Shown: positions 55,612-64,000, numbered from the stretch's first letter. The stretch: DNA of 64,000 nt from Pseudomonas poae (GCF_001439785.1 NZ_JYLI01000008.1:1-64000), one strand, 5' to 3'. The notes: generated by a model from the sequence alone, not told the origin. Made by a program: numbers and translations.

Positions 55612-57549
55612 ATGCGTTTTCCCGCTTCAGCTCCGTTGCGTTTAGTTCTAATGGTCACAGGCCTGTGGTTAGTGGTTTTTTTCCTCACCCGCTTGGTATT
55701 ACTTACCACTCACCTTTCGGAGTCGGGTACTGCATATGCTTCGATTTTCGGTATAGGCGCCTTGTATGACCTGAGCTTTCTGGTGTTCGCAACTTTGCCG
55801 ATGAGCATTTATGGACTGCTGTGCCCCCCCTCATTGTGGCGTACCCGTGGGCACCGCTGGTTTTTGCAAGGCCTGTTAACTCTCAGCGTGTTCGTGATGT
55901 TGTTTACTGCTGCAGCAGAGTGGCTGTTCTGGGACGAATTCGGCGTACGCTTCAATTTTATTGCCGTGGATTATTTGGTGTACTCCGATGAGGTATTGAA
56001 TAACATCCTAGAGTCTTACCCCATCGGTAAATTGATCAGCGGGTTGGGCGTGATCGCCATTGTTATTTGCATTTTTTTGCACAGACCTTTGAAACGGGTG
56101 ATCAGTACGCGGTTGCCGACCTGGCGCGAGCGTTTATTGAATATCGCTGTGGTTTTTGCCTTGAGTGCCGCCGTTTTTTTTGTCGTTGATCAAGACACTC
56201 CCCGTGGCAAAGGCGGCAACACCTATCAGCATGAGTTGGCCAGCAATGGTCCCTACCAGTTCTTTGCCGCGTTTCGTAATAACGAGTTGGATTACGAACA
56301 GTTTTACGGCACCTTGCCGAATAACTTAGTCGGCAAGAAGATCCATCAAGAGTTGGCGGAAAGCGACGTAAGATTCGTCGGTAAGGATTCGCTTGATGTC
56401 CGTCGAGTCGTGACGCATAACGAAAAGACCAAGCGACATAATATTATTTTGGTGACTATCGAAAGCTTCAGCGCCAAGTATATGGGTAGCAATGGTAACC
56501 CTGGCAACTTGACGCCGAATCTCGATCAATTGCGCAAAGAAAGTCTGTACTTCAACAATTTCTATGCCACTGGCACCAGGACAGACCGTGGACTGGAGGC
56601 CATTACGTTGTCTATTCCACCAACGCCGGGCCGCTCGATCGTCAAACGAGTGGGCCGTGAAAGTGGTTTTGCCAGCCTGGGCCAGCAGCTCAATCATGTC
56701 GGTTACGACAGTGCGTTTGTGTATGGCGGCCGTGGCTACTTTGATAATATGAATGCATTCTTCGGCGGGAATGGTTATAAGGTAGTCGATCAAAGCAGCG
56801 TGGATGAAGCAGAGATCCATTTTAAAAACGCCTGGGGTATGGCTGACGAAGATCTCTATCAACTGACTATGAAGTTGGCAGACGAGAATTTCGCTCAAAA
56901 AAAACCGTTCCTGCTGCAGCTGATGACAACCTCCAATCACCGTCCATACACTTATCCCGAGGGCAGGATTGATATTGCATCCGGTGACGGCCGCGACGGT
57001 GCTGTGAAATACACCGACTATGCAATCGGAAAGTTCCTTGAAGCAGCCCGAAAGAAGGCCTGGTTCGACGACACTATCTTTGTCTTTGTCGCTGACCACA
57101 CCGCTGGTAGCGCAGGTAAGGAAGATCTTCCGATACGTAACTATCAAATCCCATTGTTCATCTACGCACCTAAGCTCATTCCTGCGCGTGAAGATGGTCA
57201 ACTTGCCAGTCAGATTGACTTAGCTCCGACCATACTTGGGTTGTTAAACATTAATTACGAATCGACTTTTTTCGGTCGTGACTTGCTTCAACCGTCCATC
57301 TTGCCACCCCGCGTGTTGGTAGGCAATTATCAGCACCTTGGTCTGTTCGATGGTAAAGATTTGGCTATTCTCAGCCCCCGATCTTTGTTGCGACGCCACG
57401 ATGACGCGCTAGGCGCAAGTCATGAGGTTACGGCTCAACTTGACGACCCCCTGATCGTACGCGCAATTAGCTATTACCAGGCTGCGAGCTATGGCTTCAC
57501 CCATCGTTTGTTGAACTGGACCGGCAGCGAAAATATTGCCAGGCAATAA
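55612..57549 (+). CDS. LTA-synthase-like sulfatase/phosphotransferase
   Basis: About 645 residues from the ATG at 55612 (AAGGAG ribosome-binding site), with about five N-terminal transmembrane helices (1-210) and a periplasmic alkaline-phosphatase-type domain. Metal and nucleophile residues are visible: E283 region (TIESFSAKYMG), T324 nucleophile (GTRTDRGLEA), and D495-H496 (VADHTAG). In Gram-negatives such proteins transfer phosphoglycerol or related groups to envelope glycans. The specific substrate is unknown. It is in the last cargo block of the transposon. Confidence 0.85.
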   Translation: MRFPASAPLRLVLMVTGLWLVVFFLTRLVLLTTHLSESGTAYASIFGIGALYDLSFLVFATLPMSIYGLLCPPSLWRTRGHRWFLQGLLTLSVFVMLFTAAAEWLFWDEFGVRFNFIAVDYLVYSDEVLNNILESYPIGKLISGLGVIAIVICIFLHRPLKRVISTRLPTWRERLLNIAVVFALSAAVFFVVDQDTPRGKGGNTYQHELASNGPYQFFAAFRNNELDYEQFYGTLPNNLVGKKIHQELAESDVRFVGKDSLDVRRVVTHNEKTKRHNIILVTIESFSAKYMGSNGNPGNLTPNLDQLRKESLYFNNFYATGTRTDRGLEAITLSIPPTPGRSIVKRVGRESGFASLGQQLNHVGYDSAFVYGGRGYFDNMNAFFGGNGYKVVDQSSVDEAEIHFKNAWGMADEDLYQLTMKLADENFAQKKPFLLQLMTTSNHRPYTYPEGRIDIASGDGRDGAVKYTDYAIGKFLEAARKKAWFDDTIFVFVADHTAGSAGKEDLPIRNYQIPLFIYAPKLIPAREDGQLASQIDLAPTILGLLNINYESTFFGRDLLQPSILPPRVLVGNYQHLGLFDGKDLAILSPRSLLRRHDDALGASHEVTAQLDDPLIVRAISYYQAASYGFTHRLLNWTGSENIARQ

Positions 57550-58034
57550 CTTCTCTCAGATCGCTTCCACTCTCGACTGATTGAGACAATGATCCCAAGC
57601 CTGCTTCCACCAGGCTTGGTGACGGCTCACTATTCGAGTTCTACGAAGCATAGTCATTTTCAAAATCTCCAATTTACAGGCAATAAAAAAGGCGCCATTG
57701 GCGCTTTGGTTTGGTTCACTGAGTCGTCAGAGTCGATGTTCAGAACTCTGATTAATCGATGAGCGTACGCAACCGCGGCACCCTGAGCGAGGGCCGTGAT
57801 GATAATGGCGATTGCTAGGAATAAATTTAGTTATAACGAATCCTTGCACAAAAGTGGGAGCGCCTACAGGGCGCCGCATTTTTTGACAAACCGGCGACAC
57901 GTCCCACCGAAACCGTTTTCACTCAGTCTGGACCCAATGCTGCCATTTCCTGAGGGCAGGAATCGACCCAAAGCGGCCCTTCGCACTGCGTGCGATCTGT
58001 CGGTAGAATCCCTTTTTCCAACCAGCACGAATTG
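57550..58034. other. Gene-poor stretch after the LTA-synthase-like gene
   Basis: 485 bp with hairpins at about 57592-57616 (CCAAGCCTG/CAGGCTTGG) and 57684-57707. A minus-strand frame around 57730-57840 encodes a hydrophobic stretch (LFLAIAIIITALAQGAAVA) but has no start codon, so it is not called. No credible gene is seen. Confidence 0.5.
57684..57707 (-). terminator. Terminator-like hairpin, minus direction
   Basis: AAAGGCGCC/GGCGCTTT with an A run at its left (T run on the minus strand). It would end a minus-strand transcript from the 57.7-57.9 kb area, where only a startless hydrophobic frame is visible. Confidence 0.5.
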
Positions 58035-58304
58035 ATGCCAATGGTCCAACCGACGACAGTAGCCAGCATCATTGGCCCTTGGAAAGGAGAGGCTCCCACA
58101 ACGTTACTTCAGCACTGTCGAGATGCCTGGGACACGCCTTTTAAAGAGCTGTCAGATCTCATGGTCGCTACTTTTCTGAACCAGCGAATCGCAGTTCCTC
58201 AAATGTTGGCCGAGGCCAGGCGGCGATTGGATTCAGAGCCCCGCGATAACACGGAGTACTTCGATGACCAGCTAGCTGAGGCAGTTCTCGGTGCTGACAA
58301 CTGA
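58035..58304 (+). CDS. CdiI-like contact-dependent growth inhibition immunity protein
   Basis: About 89 residues from the ATG at 58035 (MPMVQPTTVAS). The helical pattern FKELSDLMVATFLNQRIAVP followed by MLAEARRRLDSEP resembles a family of contact-dependent growth inhibition immunity proteins. No CdiA toxin is adjacent, so it would be an orphan. It is the last gene before the distal transposon end. The assignment is tentative. Confidence 0.5.
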   Translation: MPMVQPTTVASIIGPWKGEAPTTLLQHCRDAWDTPFKELSDLMVATFLNQRIAVPQMLAEARRRLDSEPRDNTEYFDDQLAEAVLGADN

Positions 58305-58501
58305 CCGCGTCTGGCCGACTGCCGCCCGTCATGACAGGCTCACATCGGCCAAAAAGAGTAGTCAGATGGCTTATTGGTTAGACTCTCCACCAGGCACCAA
58401 ACGGCGTGAGGCATTCTCGGCCGTCGTACCGCCATTGCGCTTGCGCTCGGCACATTTGCTGGTGTTTATTGAAAAAGCATTTTTAATAGCTTGCATGCTC
58501 C

Positions 58502-58637
58502 CGACAGACTTTATTTAGTAGGTCTGGCTCCAAAGCCTAAAAAAATGGCGCTGCGACAGACTTTATTTCTGATTAGCCCACTGACTAGCCCCTAGAATTG
58601 CTGGGCTCGATCCGACAGACTTTATTCCGTAGGATCA
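58502..58637 (+). repeat. glmS-distal (left) end of the Tn7-like element
   Basis: Three inverted copies of the TnsB-site-like 15-mer are at 58502-58516, 58554-58568 and 58613-58627, spaced about 50-60 bp apart, then the terminal CCGTAGGATCA. Widely spaced sites are typical of the Tn7 left end. The flanking CCTT (58638-58641) matches 27548-27551. Confidence 0.85.
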
Positions 58638-58754
58638 CCTTAGACCTGTGCGTCTTCGAAGCTGATGTCTGGATTCGGGATAAAAAAGGGATGAGGGAGG
58701 CAGGAACGCAGGTTTCAGACTTTGCTTAAACCCTGAAAAAACACCACACCCCCA

Positions 58755-58784
58755 ATGTGGGAGCGAGCAAGCCCGCTCCCACAT
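58755..58784. repeat. Pseudomonas REP palindrome 2
   Basis: ATGTGGGAGC-GAGCAAGCCC-GCTCCCACAT is a REP element of the same class as that at 24783-24810. It lies between the transposon end and the cdsA-type gene, so it belongs to the host chromosome. Confidence 0.85.
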
Positions 58785-58816
58785 TTTGATCTTTGTTTGA
58801 GTTGGAGACGGTGAGG

Positions 58817-59758
58817 TCAGGTCCACCAATACCGCACCAAATGAAAGAAAATAGGTGCGGCAAAGCATACCGAGTCCAGCCGATCCAGCATCCCGCCATG
58901 CCCTTCGATCATGTGCCCCCAGTCCTTCACGCCCCGGTCGCGCTTGATCGCCGACATCACAATTCCGCCGGCGAACCCCAGCAGGTTGATCAGCAGCGCA
59001 ATCAGGAACGACTGCCACGGGTTGAACGGTGTGGTCCACCACAGTGCCGCGCCGATCAGCGAAGACAGCAGGATCCCGCCAACAAAACCTTCCACGGTTT
59101 TCGAGGGTGAGAGGTTCGGCGCGATCTTGTGTTTGCCGAACAATTTCCCACAGACGTACTGAAGCACATCCGACAGCTGCACCACGATCACCAGGTAGGC
59201 GATCAAGAGCAGGTTGCGACCTTCGTAGCCGGGGATATCCAGCGTCAGCAGAGCGGGCACGAAGGATACGCAGAACACTGCGATCATCAGCCCCCATTGC
59301 ACTTTCGATGCGCGCTCCAGAAAGTGCGTGCTGTCACCGCCCAGGGAGGCGAGTATCGGCAGCAGCAGGAAGACGTACACCGGAATGAAGATCGAGAACA
59401 GCCCGTACCAGTCGGAATAGATCAGTACGTATTGCAGCGGCAGTGCCAGGTAGAACGCGGACACCAGCGCCGGGTAGTCGCTGCGCCGTGTTGGGGTGAG
59501 GGTGAGAAATTCGCGCAGGGCGTAGAACGACACCGCATAGAACAGCAGGATCACGGCGGCGGTGCCGAGCCAGAAGGCGATGCCGATCACGACCACCATC
59601 ACCCACCACGCATTGATGCGTGCGTTGAGGTTTTCCACGACCGCATTCGGGGTGCCACGGGTGCGCAGCTTGAGGATCAGGCCGATCAGCGAGGCCAGCA
59701 CCAGGATCGCGCCGATCCCACCGAATAACATCAGGGTTTGGCTATCCATGTCAGACAT
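58817..59758 (-). CDS. CDP-diglyceride synthase-type phosphatidate cytidylyltransferase
   Basis: About 313 residues (start 59758 overlaps the acyltransferase stop). Multi-pass membrane enzyme that makes CDP-diacylglycerol from phosphatidate and CTP. The CDS signature is visible (SAIKRDRGVKDWGHMIEGHG, then GMLDRLDSV). A second core cdsA exists in most pseudomonads, so this is probably a paralogue tied to the operon below. It is the last gene of the minus-strand operon. Confidence 0.9.
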   Translation of the reverse strand: MSDMDSQTLMLFGGIGAILVLASLIGLILKLRTRGTPNAVVENLNARINAWWVMVVVIGIAFWLGTAAVILLFYAVSFYALREFLTLTPTRRSDYPALVSAFYLALPLQYVLIYSDWYGLFSIFIPVYVFLLLPILASLGGDSTHFLERASKVQWGLMIAVFCVSFVPALLTLDIPGYEGRNLLLIAYLVIVVQLSDVLQYVCGKLFGKHKIAPNLSPSKTVEGFVGGILLSSLIGAALWWTTPFNPWQSFLIALLINLLGFAGGIVMSAIKRDRGVKDWGHMIEGHGGMLDRLDSVCFAAPIFFHLVRYWWT

Positions 59759-60371
59759 GCTCCGGGGCAAGGGCGAGCAGGGCGTCGCGGGTACGCGCAA
59801 GAAACAGCGCCTTGTCTTCGCCGTCTTCCAGCTGCAGCGGGGCGCCGAAGCTGGTAGTGCACAGCAGGGGCAGCGGCAGTACGCGGCCCTTGGGCATGAC
59901 CCGATTGAGGTTGGCGATCCACACCGGAATCAATTCGGCCTGTGGGTAACTTTTCGCCAGGTGATACAGGCCGCTCTTGAAGGGCAGCAGGCCGTCCTCA
60001 AGATTGCGCGTACCTTCCGGAAAGATAATCAGCGAGTCGCCACCTTGCAGCGCCGCGAGCATCGGCGCCAAAGGATTATCCACAGGGTCCTTGCGCTCGC
60101 GGTCGATCAGCACACCGTTGAACACGCGGTTGATGATGTAGCGGCGCAGCGCACTTTTGCTCCAGTAATCGCTGCCAGCCACCGGGCGCGTGAATTTGCG
60201 CAGGTTTTGCGGCAGCGAGGCCCACAGCAGCACAAAGTCGCCGTGGCTGCTGTGGTTGGCGAAGTAGATGCGCTGCACCGGCACGGGCGCGCAACCCAGC
60301 CACAGGCTGCGGGCGCCAGTGACGGTGCGGGCCATCGATGTAATCAGCGTGGCGACCACGGGTTCGAACAT
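59751..60371 (-). CDS. 1-acyl-sn-glycerol-3-phosphate acyltransferase (PlsC type)
   Basis: 206-residue acyltransferase with the HX4D motif (NHSSHGDFVLL) and FPEGTR. It makes phosphatidate, the substrate of the following cytidylyltransferase gene, with which it overlaps by 8 bp. Confidence 0.9.
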   Translation of the reverse strand: MFEPVVATLITSMARTVTGARSLWLGCAPVPVQRIYFANHSSHGDFVLLWASLPQNLRKFTRPVAGSDYWSKSALRRYIINRVFNGVLIDRERKDPVDNPLAPMLAALQGGDSLIIFPEGTRNLEDGLLPFKSGLYHLAKSYPQAELIPVWIANLNRVMPKGRVLPLPLLCTTSFGAPLQLEDGEDKALFLARTRDALLALAPEHV

Positions 60372-60380
60372 GGCAATTCC

Positions 60381-60872
60381 TTATCCGGCGAAAGGTAGCC
60401 AGGGGCTGGCGAGGATGACGCCCAGGGTCAGCAGCGCTTGCGCGCCCAACAGCCAGGCTTGTTTGCGCAGCAGTTTGAGCGCGCCTCGGCGGCGCTCGAT
60501 CCAGGGCCGTCCGGCGCGCTTCGCCGATTGCAGGCCAAGGGCTTGCAAGGCCTGGTCGAGGTCGGCCGTGCGCCCGGTATCCCGCGCCAGCAGGGCGAAC
60601 AAGTCGGCGTCGAAGGCCACACGCAGTGCCCAGTATTTTTGCAGCAATCCGAAGATAACCATCCACAGGCTGAGCAGCAGGCAGATCGGCGAGATGCTCG
60701 CCATCAGCACCTGTGCCAGACCAAACAGAACGCCGAGCAGCGTCAGGCCTGTGGATAACTGATCAAGTGAGCGACCACGTCGCAGCAGACTGGCGACGAC
60801 CTGCAGTTCTATATCAGCGGGCAAGGGGCAAACCCTCCAAAGCGTGTCGGTGAGCGGGGTGCAGGACCACAT
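60381..60872 (-). CDS. Small membrane protein of the phospholipid operon
   Basis: 163-residue protein with two or three hydrophobic helices (about 40-80 and 140-160) and a basic, Arg-rich middle. I do not recognise a family. It lies between the phosphatase and the acyltransferase genes, overlapping the former by about 59 bp in this longest reading; the true start may be further inside. Confidence 0.6.
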   Translation of the reverse strand: MWSCTPLTDTLWRVCPLPADIELQVVASLLRRGRSLDQLSTGLTLLGVLFGLAQVLMASISPICLLLSLWMVIFGLLQKYWALRVAFDADLFALLARDTGRTADLDQALQALGLQSAKRAGRPWIERRRGALKLLRKQAWLLGAQALLTLGVILASPWLPFAG

Positions 60873-62112
60873 CGGCCCGTGCTTTACGAATAATAGCCAG
60901 CGCCTGATCTACCGTGGCGGCGCGCCCGCTGTGCAGCAGCCAGGCGGCGACGGCGGTAGCGCTGCGCGAATAGCCCAGCGCACAACACACCAGCAAGGGG
61001 CCGCTGGCGCGCAAGCGTTCGATGGCTTCGGCGGCGCGCCGGCACTCGGCGGGTGTGGGGGCGATCAGGTCCAATACGGGGAGGCATTGATAAGCGCGCC
61101 CCTGTGGATTAATCGGCAACTCCGCACACAGATCAACAACTGCACTGAACGAAGCTTGCTCAGCGGACGTGGGAATTCGCCCCAGCCAAACGTTATCCAC
61201 AATCAGATCAGCCTGTGGATGCCTGCGCGTCCACAGCCGTGAATTGGTCCACGCACCGGCCAGATACGGCGCATACAGCCAGCGTGCGGCGGGAGTTAAC
61301 CGGCCATCCGCGCGCTTCTGAAAACCCTGCGCCCCAAGCACGCCGTAATTCAACGCGACCAATGCCAGCGACAACGCCGGCCACGCCAGCCACAGCCACC
61401 AGCCGCCCAACACGAGCGCCAGGCTGAACAGCACCAGCGCCCCCACGGCATAACGCACACCCAACCACCAACGCGCGGGATCGCGCGCCAGTCGCCCATT
61501 CAGCAGGGGACTCGGATGTTCCACAGGCCACAGCCATACACACAGCCATCCTGCGAGGACGCCTGTGGGTAAGTCGATAAAGTGATGTTGATAAGTGGTC
61601 AGCACCGACAGACCGATCAACCCGAACCAGCCATGTACCAGCCAACGCCATAGGCCCTGGGTGTGACGCTGGAACATGAGCCACAGAATTACCAGCAGCG
61701 CGATGTGCAGGGAGGGCGCCTGGTTGAACGGTTTGTCGAACCCGGCCAGTACCGCGAACAGCCAGCCGAACACGCCATCCAGCGCGGGCCTTTCGAAGGT
61801 AAACCGCAGTGGCCAGATCAGAAAGCAGCTCACGGCGATCACCTGCGCAGTCAGCAGGCGCAGCGCGTGTTGCTTGAGTTCATGGCGAGTGTTGGGCAGC
61901 AGCAGCGAGAACCCGTAAAGCAGGTCGATGGACCAATAGGGCACGATGGTCCAGGCCCAGAACGGTATATGGCTTTCCCAGCCGAACACCAGCGTGCCCA
62001 CGTCGCTGCGCTGGGCGGTGACCCAGGTGGCGAAGCCGTAAGTGCTGAAGAACAACGGTGCCAACAGCAGCAGCCATAACAGCGCGGGCCTGAATAAACC
62101 GGGTTCGCGCAT
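60814..62112 (-). CDS. PAP2-type phosphatase fused to dual-specificity phosphatase
   Basis: About 432 residues, start MREPGLFRP at 62112. N-terminal half: several transmembrane helices with PAP2-like motifs (PSLHIALL, YQHHFIDLPTG). C-terminal half: a cytoplasmic dual-specificity phosphatase with the catalytic C-x5-R loop (CCALGYSRSATA). Such fusion proteins are seen in pseudomonads next to acyl-lipid genes; it probably dephosphorylates lipid phosphates. Confidence 0.85.
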   Translation of the reverse strand: MREPGLFRPALLWLLLLAPLFFSTYGFATWVTAQRSDVGTLVFGWESHIPFWAWTIVPYWSIDLLYGFSLLLPNTRHELKQHALRLLTAQVIAVSCFLIWPLRFTFERPALDGVFGWLFAVLAGFDKPFNQAPSLHIALLVILWLMFQRHTQGLWRWLVHGWFGLIGLSVLTTYQHHFIDLPTGVLAGWLCVWLWPVEHPSPLLNGRLARDPARWWLGVRYAVGALVLFSLALVLGGWWLWLAWPALSLALVALNYGVLGAQGFQKRADGRLTPAARWLYAPYLAGAWTNSRLWTRRHPQADLIVDNVWLGRIPTSAEQASFSAVVDLCAELPINPQGRAYQCLPVLDLIAPTPAECRRAAEAIERLRASGPLLVCCALGYSRSATAVAAWLLHSGRAATVDQALAIIRKARADVVLHPAHRHALEGLPLAR

Positions 62113-62114
62113 GT

Positions 62115-63869
62115 TCAGCGCTTCTGCGCCAGGGACACGGTGAAAATGCCCCATTCATCCACACGCTGGGTGATTTTGCGGAAGCCGGCCGCTGCCACCA
62201 GTTGATCCATCTCCGCCTGGCTGCGACGGCGCATCACCCAGGCCTGGCCCTGGCGATGGCTGGTGAGCGCGCGAGCGATCAGTTCCAGTTGCGGGTGCCA
62301 CGGTTGGCCGGTGTACACCAGGTAACCACCGGGTTCCACCGCCTCGGCCAGGCCGGCCAGCGAACCACTTACCATGCCGTTGTCGGCGAACAATTCATAC
62401 AGCCCGGACACCACCGCCAGCGTGGGTTTGGGCGCAAGCGCTGCCAGGTCGGCCCGGTCGAACGCATCGCCTTTGACGAACTGCGCGATATCCCCCAGGC
62501 CTTTCTCGCGGATCAGCGTGCCACCGTCGCGCACGTTGATGTCGCTGTAGTCGCGCAGCAGGATCGATTCCGGCAGCGGCGACACGCCCTGCAAGGCTTC
62601 GAGAATGTACCGGCCATGGCCGGCGGCGATGTCGACGATGCGCACTTCGCGCTGCTCATTGCGCAAGCTGGCCATGGCCAGGCGCAGTAATTCCTCGACG
62701 TTTACTTTGCGCTGGCGAATGCCGCGCCAGCCGATGGAGTTGAGGTAGTTGGTGTCGATCATCCGTCCCAGTCCGCCCTTGCCCGTGGGCATGTTGCGGT
62801 AGACATAGTCCAGCGTGCTGCCGGAGTCGAAACCGGTGTCGAAGCCCAGCTTCACTCCGGCTGACAGGCGTTGGCCCAGGCCCATGCTGGCGCGGGTCAT
62901 GCGCCAATAGAGGTCGCGCAGGGAATTGCGCGGCAGCGGCGCGGCCAGGGATTCGGATTCGGCGCAGGTGGCGCCCAGCTTGTCGGCGCCCAGCAGTGAG
63001 GCGCGGCCCAGCGGGTGGCTGAAGTTGTGCAGGATAAACCGCCTGGCGCTGTTCACTGCAACCGCGCGATCACGCTCGCCGAGTGTGTCGTGAAAGAAGC
63101 CGGGGAGTATATGCAGCTCTTTTTTCAGGCTGCCCAGGCGGTCGAAGAACTGCTGCTGGGGCTTGCGGTGCACCACGAAGTCGGAGCCGGAGACCAGCAG
63201 TTGGGTCGGCACCTGGATTGCCTGGGCATCGGCGACCACGCGGTCGGCCGCTTCGTACAGTCCCAGCAGCACGTTCACCGAAATGGCCTTGGTGATCAGC
63301 GGGTCGCTGTCGTAGGACGCCACGCGCTCGGGGTCATGGCTGAGAAACCGGGCCTTGACGTAACTGTTGACGAAAAAGTTGCCGCGAAACCGGCGCATCA
63401 AGGCCAGGCCCGGGCGGGCGAAGGGCACGTACAGCTTGACCTTGAACGCCGGGGAGGCCAGCACCAGGGCGCGGATGTCGGGGGCGTAATCATGCACCCA
63501 GGTGGCCGCAATCACCGCGCCGACGCTTTGGGCAATCACCGCAAGGTTCTGCGCCTCGATGCCAAACGTGGCTTCGATATGCTCGCAAAAGGTCTGCACG
63601 TCGCGGACGCTGGTGGCGAAGCTCGGGCTGTCACCGCGCGGGCCAGGCGACTGGCCGTGGCCACGGGCGTCCCAGGCGAAGAAGTCGAAACCGGGCAGGT
63701 CCAGTTCATCCACCAAATGGGCGATACGCCCGGAATGTTCATGGCCGCGATGGAACAGCAGGATCGCCTTGCGCGGCTCGCCATCCGTTGCAGCGGTGGC
63801 CGGCCAGTGCCGATAGAAAAGCTCGACGCCATCATGGGTACGGAATGTCTGTGCCTGCTGTTCGCGCAT
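62115..63869 (-). CDS. Alpha/beta hydrolase-SAM methyltransferase fusion
   Basis: About 584 residues from the ATG at 63869 (MREQQAQTFRTHDGVELFY). The N-terminal half is a lysophospholipase-like alpha/beta hydrolase (AWDARGHGQSPG, VIAQSVGAVIAA); the C-terminal half is a class I methyltransferase with VDIAAGHGRYILEAL. Its stop lies 2 bp before the phosphatase start, so the genes are coupled. The role is probably in polar-lipid remodelling, inferred from neighbours. Confidence 0.88.
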   Translation of the reverse strand: MREQQAQTFRTHDGVELFYRHWPATAATDGEPRKAILLFHRGHEHSGRIAHLVDELDLPGFDFFAWDARGHGQSPGPRGDSPSFATSVRDVQTFCEHIEATFGIEAQNLAVIAQSVGAVIAATWVHDYAPDIRALVLASPAFKVKLYVPFARPGLALMRRFRGNFFVNSYVKARFLSHDPERVASYDSDPLITKAISVNVLLGLYEAADRVVADAQAIQVPTQLLVSGSDFVVHRKPQQQFFDRLGSLKKELHILPGFFHDTLGERDRAVAVNSARRFILHNFSHPLGRASLLGADKLGATCAESESLAAPLPRNSLRDLYWRMTRASMGLGQRLSAGVKLGFDTGFDSGSTLDYVYRNMPTGKGGLGRMIDTNYLNSIGWRGIRQRKVNVEELLRLAMASLRNEQREVRIVDIAAGHGRYILEALQGVSPLPESILLRDYSDINVRDGGTLIREKGLGDIAQFVKGDAFDRADLAALAPKPTLAVVSGLYELFADNGMVSGSLAGLAEAVEPGGYLVYTGQPWHPQLELIARALTSHRQGQAWVMRRRSQAEMDQLVAAAGFRKITQRVDEWGIFTVSLAQKR

Positions 63870-63880
63870 CGCAAAAACCC

Positions 63881-64000
63881 TTATGCAATCGGTGAAGTGG
63901 CGGAGTGTTCCTTGAGGCCCTGGCGTACCCGGTTGACCAGGGTATAGGCGAGCAGGGCGGCGACCAGCCACATCACCGCGCTCACCCCGGCAGCGCCGAG
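63881..64000 (-). CDS. Membrane protein, C-terminal fragment
   Basis: The last 39 codons of a minus-strand gene, with a hydrophobic helix (SAVMWLVAALLAYTL) and a basic tail. It continues outside the window. Position suggests a CDP-alcohol phosphatidyltransferase or similar membrane enzyme of the same operon, but the fragment is too short to prove it. Confidence 0.5.
   Translation of the reverse strand, partial: LGAAGVSAVMWLVAALLAYTLVNRVRQGLKEHSATSPIA

Larger units (their letters stand above)
27552..58637 (+). mobile_element. Tn7-like transposon at attTn7
   Basis: The element starts TGA 24 bp after the glmS stop codon, the canonical attTn7 distance. Its other end is TCA at 58635-58637. Both termini share a CTACGRAATAAAGTCTGTCG inverted repeat and TnsB-site-like 15-mers. 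CCTT is repeated flush against both ends; a 5-bp duplication, usual for Tn7, is only partly matched. It carries tnsABC, two TniQ-family genes and roughly 22 kb of cargo. tnsA is read away from glmS, as in Tn7, so the glmS-proximal end corresponds to the right end. The inner region 43.7-50.8 kb is host-like in composition, so capture or nested history is possible. Confidence 0.88.

Noticed and set aside
57710-57850. Minus-strand hydrophobic frame (LFLAIAIIITALAQGAAVA) resembling the tiny membrane proteins
   Set aside because: A stop codon lies just upstream and there is no start codon, and it lacks the MG-x-x-WIA start shared by the two accepted tiny genes.
36000-58000. CRISPR array or Cas genes linked to the Tn7-like element
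   Set aside because: I looked for regularly spaced repeats and Cas motifs because some Tn7-like elements carry them; none were seen.

Overview
The window is the replication-origin region of a Pseudomonas chromosome, most likely of the P. fluorescens group. The evidence is the gene order gyrB-recF-dnaN-dnaA-oriC-rpmH-rnpA-yidD-yidC-mnmE-mnmG-rsmG-parA-parB-atpIBEFHAGDC-glmU-glmR-glmS, Pseudomonas-type parS sites and REP palindromes, and GC-rich codon use.

Layout. 1-126: end of an IS3-family element. 127-506: gene-free stretch with a (GGGT)n tract and the gyrB terminator. 507-6715: gyrB, recF (with two parS-like sites), dnaN and dnaA on the minus strand. 6716-7300: oriC with consensus DnaA boxes and an AT-rich stretch. 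7301-16008: ribosome, RNase P, membrane insertion, tRNA modification and chromosome partition genes, including a second DnaA-box and AT-rich region before mnmG. 16054-23329: the F1Fo ATP synthase operon with its promoter and terminator. 23382-27528: glmU, the DeoR regulator and glmS.

A Tn7-like transposon of about 31.1 kb (27552-58637) starts 24 bp after the glmS stop codon, which is the classical attTn7 position. Its ends are inverted repeats with repeated 15-bp TnsB-site-like motifs: two closely spaced at the glmS side and three widely spaced at the far side. It carries tnsA-tnsB-tnsC, a TnsD-type TniQ protein for glmS targeting and a second, shorter TniQ protein. The first cargo block (36-43.6 kb) holds a sirtuin, a BPSL0761-family gene, a decayed GNAT acetyltransferase, an unusual RHH-plus-HTH regulator, an orphan AbiEi-like antitoxin and a two-gene AAA+ ATPase/subtilisin-like protease module, which is the best candidate for an uncharacterised defence system. 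The second block (43.7-50.8 kb) is host-like in composition: a Fur-boxed Fe(3+) ABC transporter, a COG4705 membrane protein, a lipoprotein and an OmpR/QseB-type two-component system. The third block (51-58.6 kb) is a patchwork of IS66 and IS630 remnants, a second COG4705 paralogue, a DUF3606 protein, two unannotated tiny membrane-protein genes that look like paralogues, an LTA-synthase-like enzyme and a CdiI-like immunity protein.

Beyond the transposon (58638-64000) lies a minus-strand phospholipid-type operon: a C-terminal fragment of a membrane protein, a hydrolase-methyltransferase fusion, a PAP2-dual-specificity phosphatase fusion, a small membrane protein, a PlsC-type acyltransferase and a CdsA-type cytidylyltransferase.
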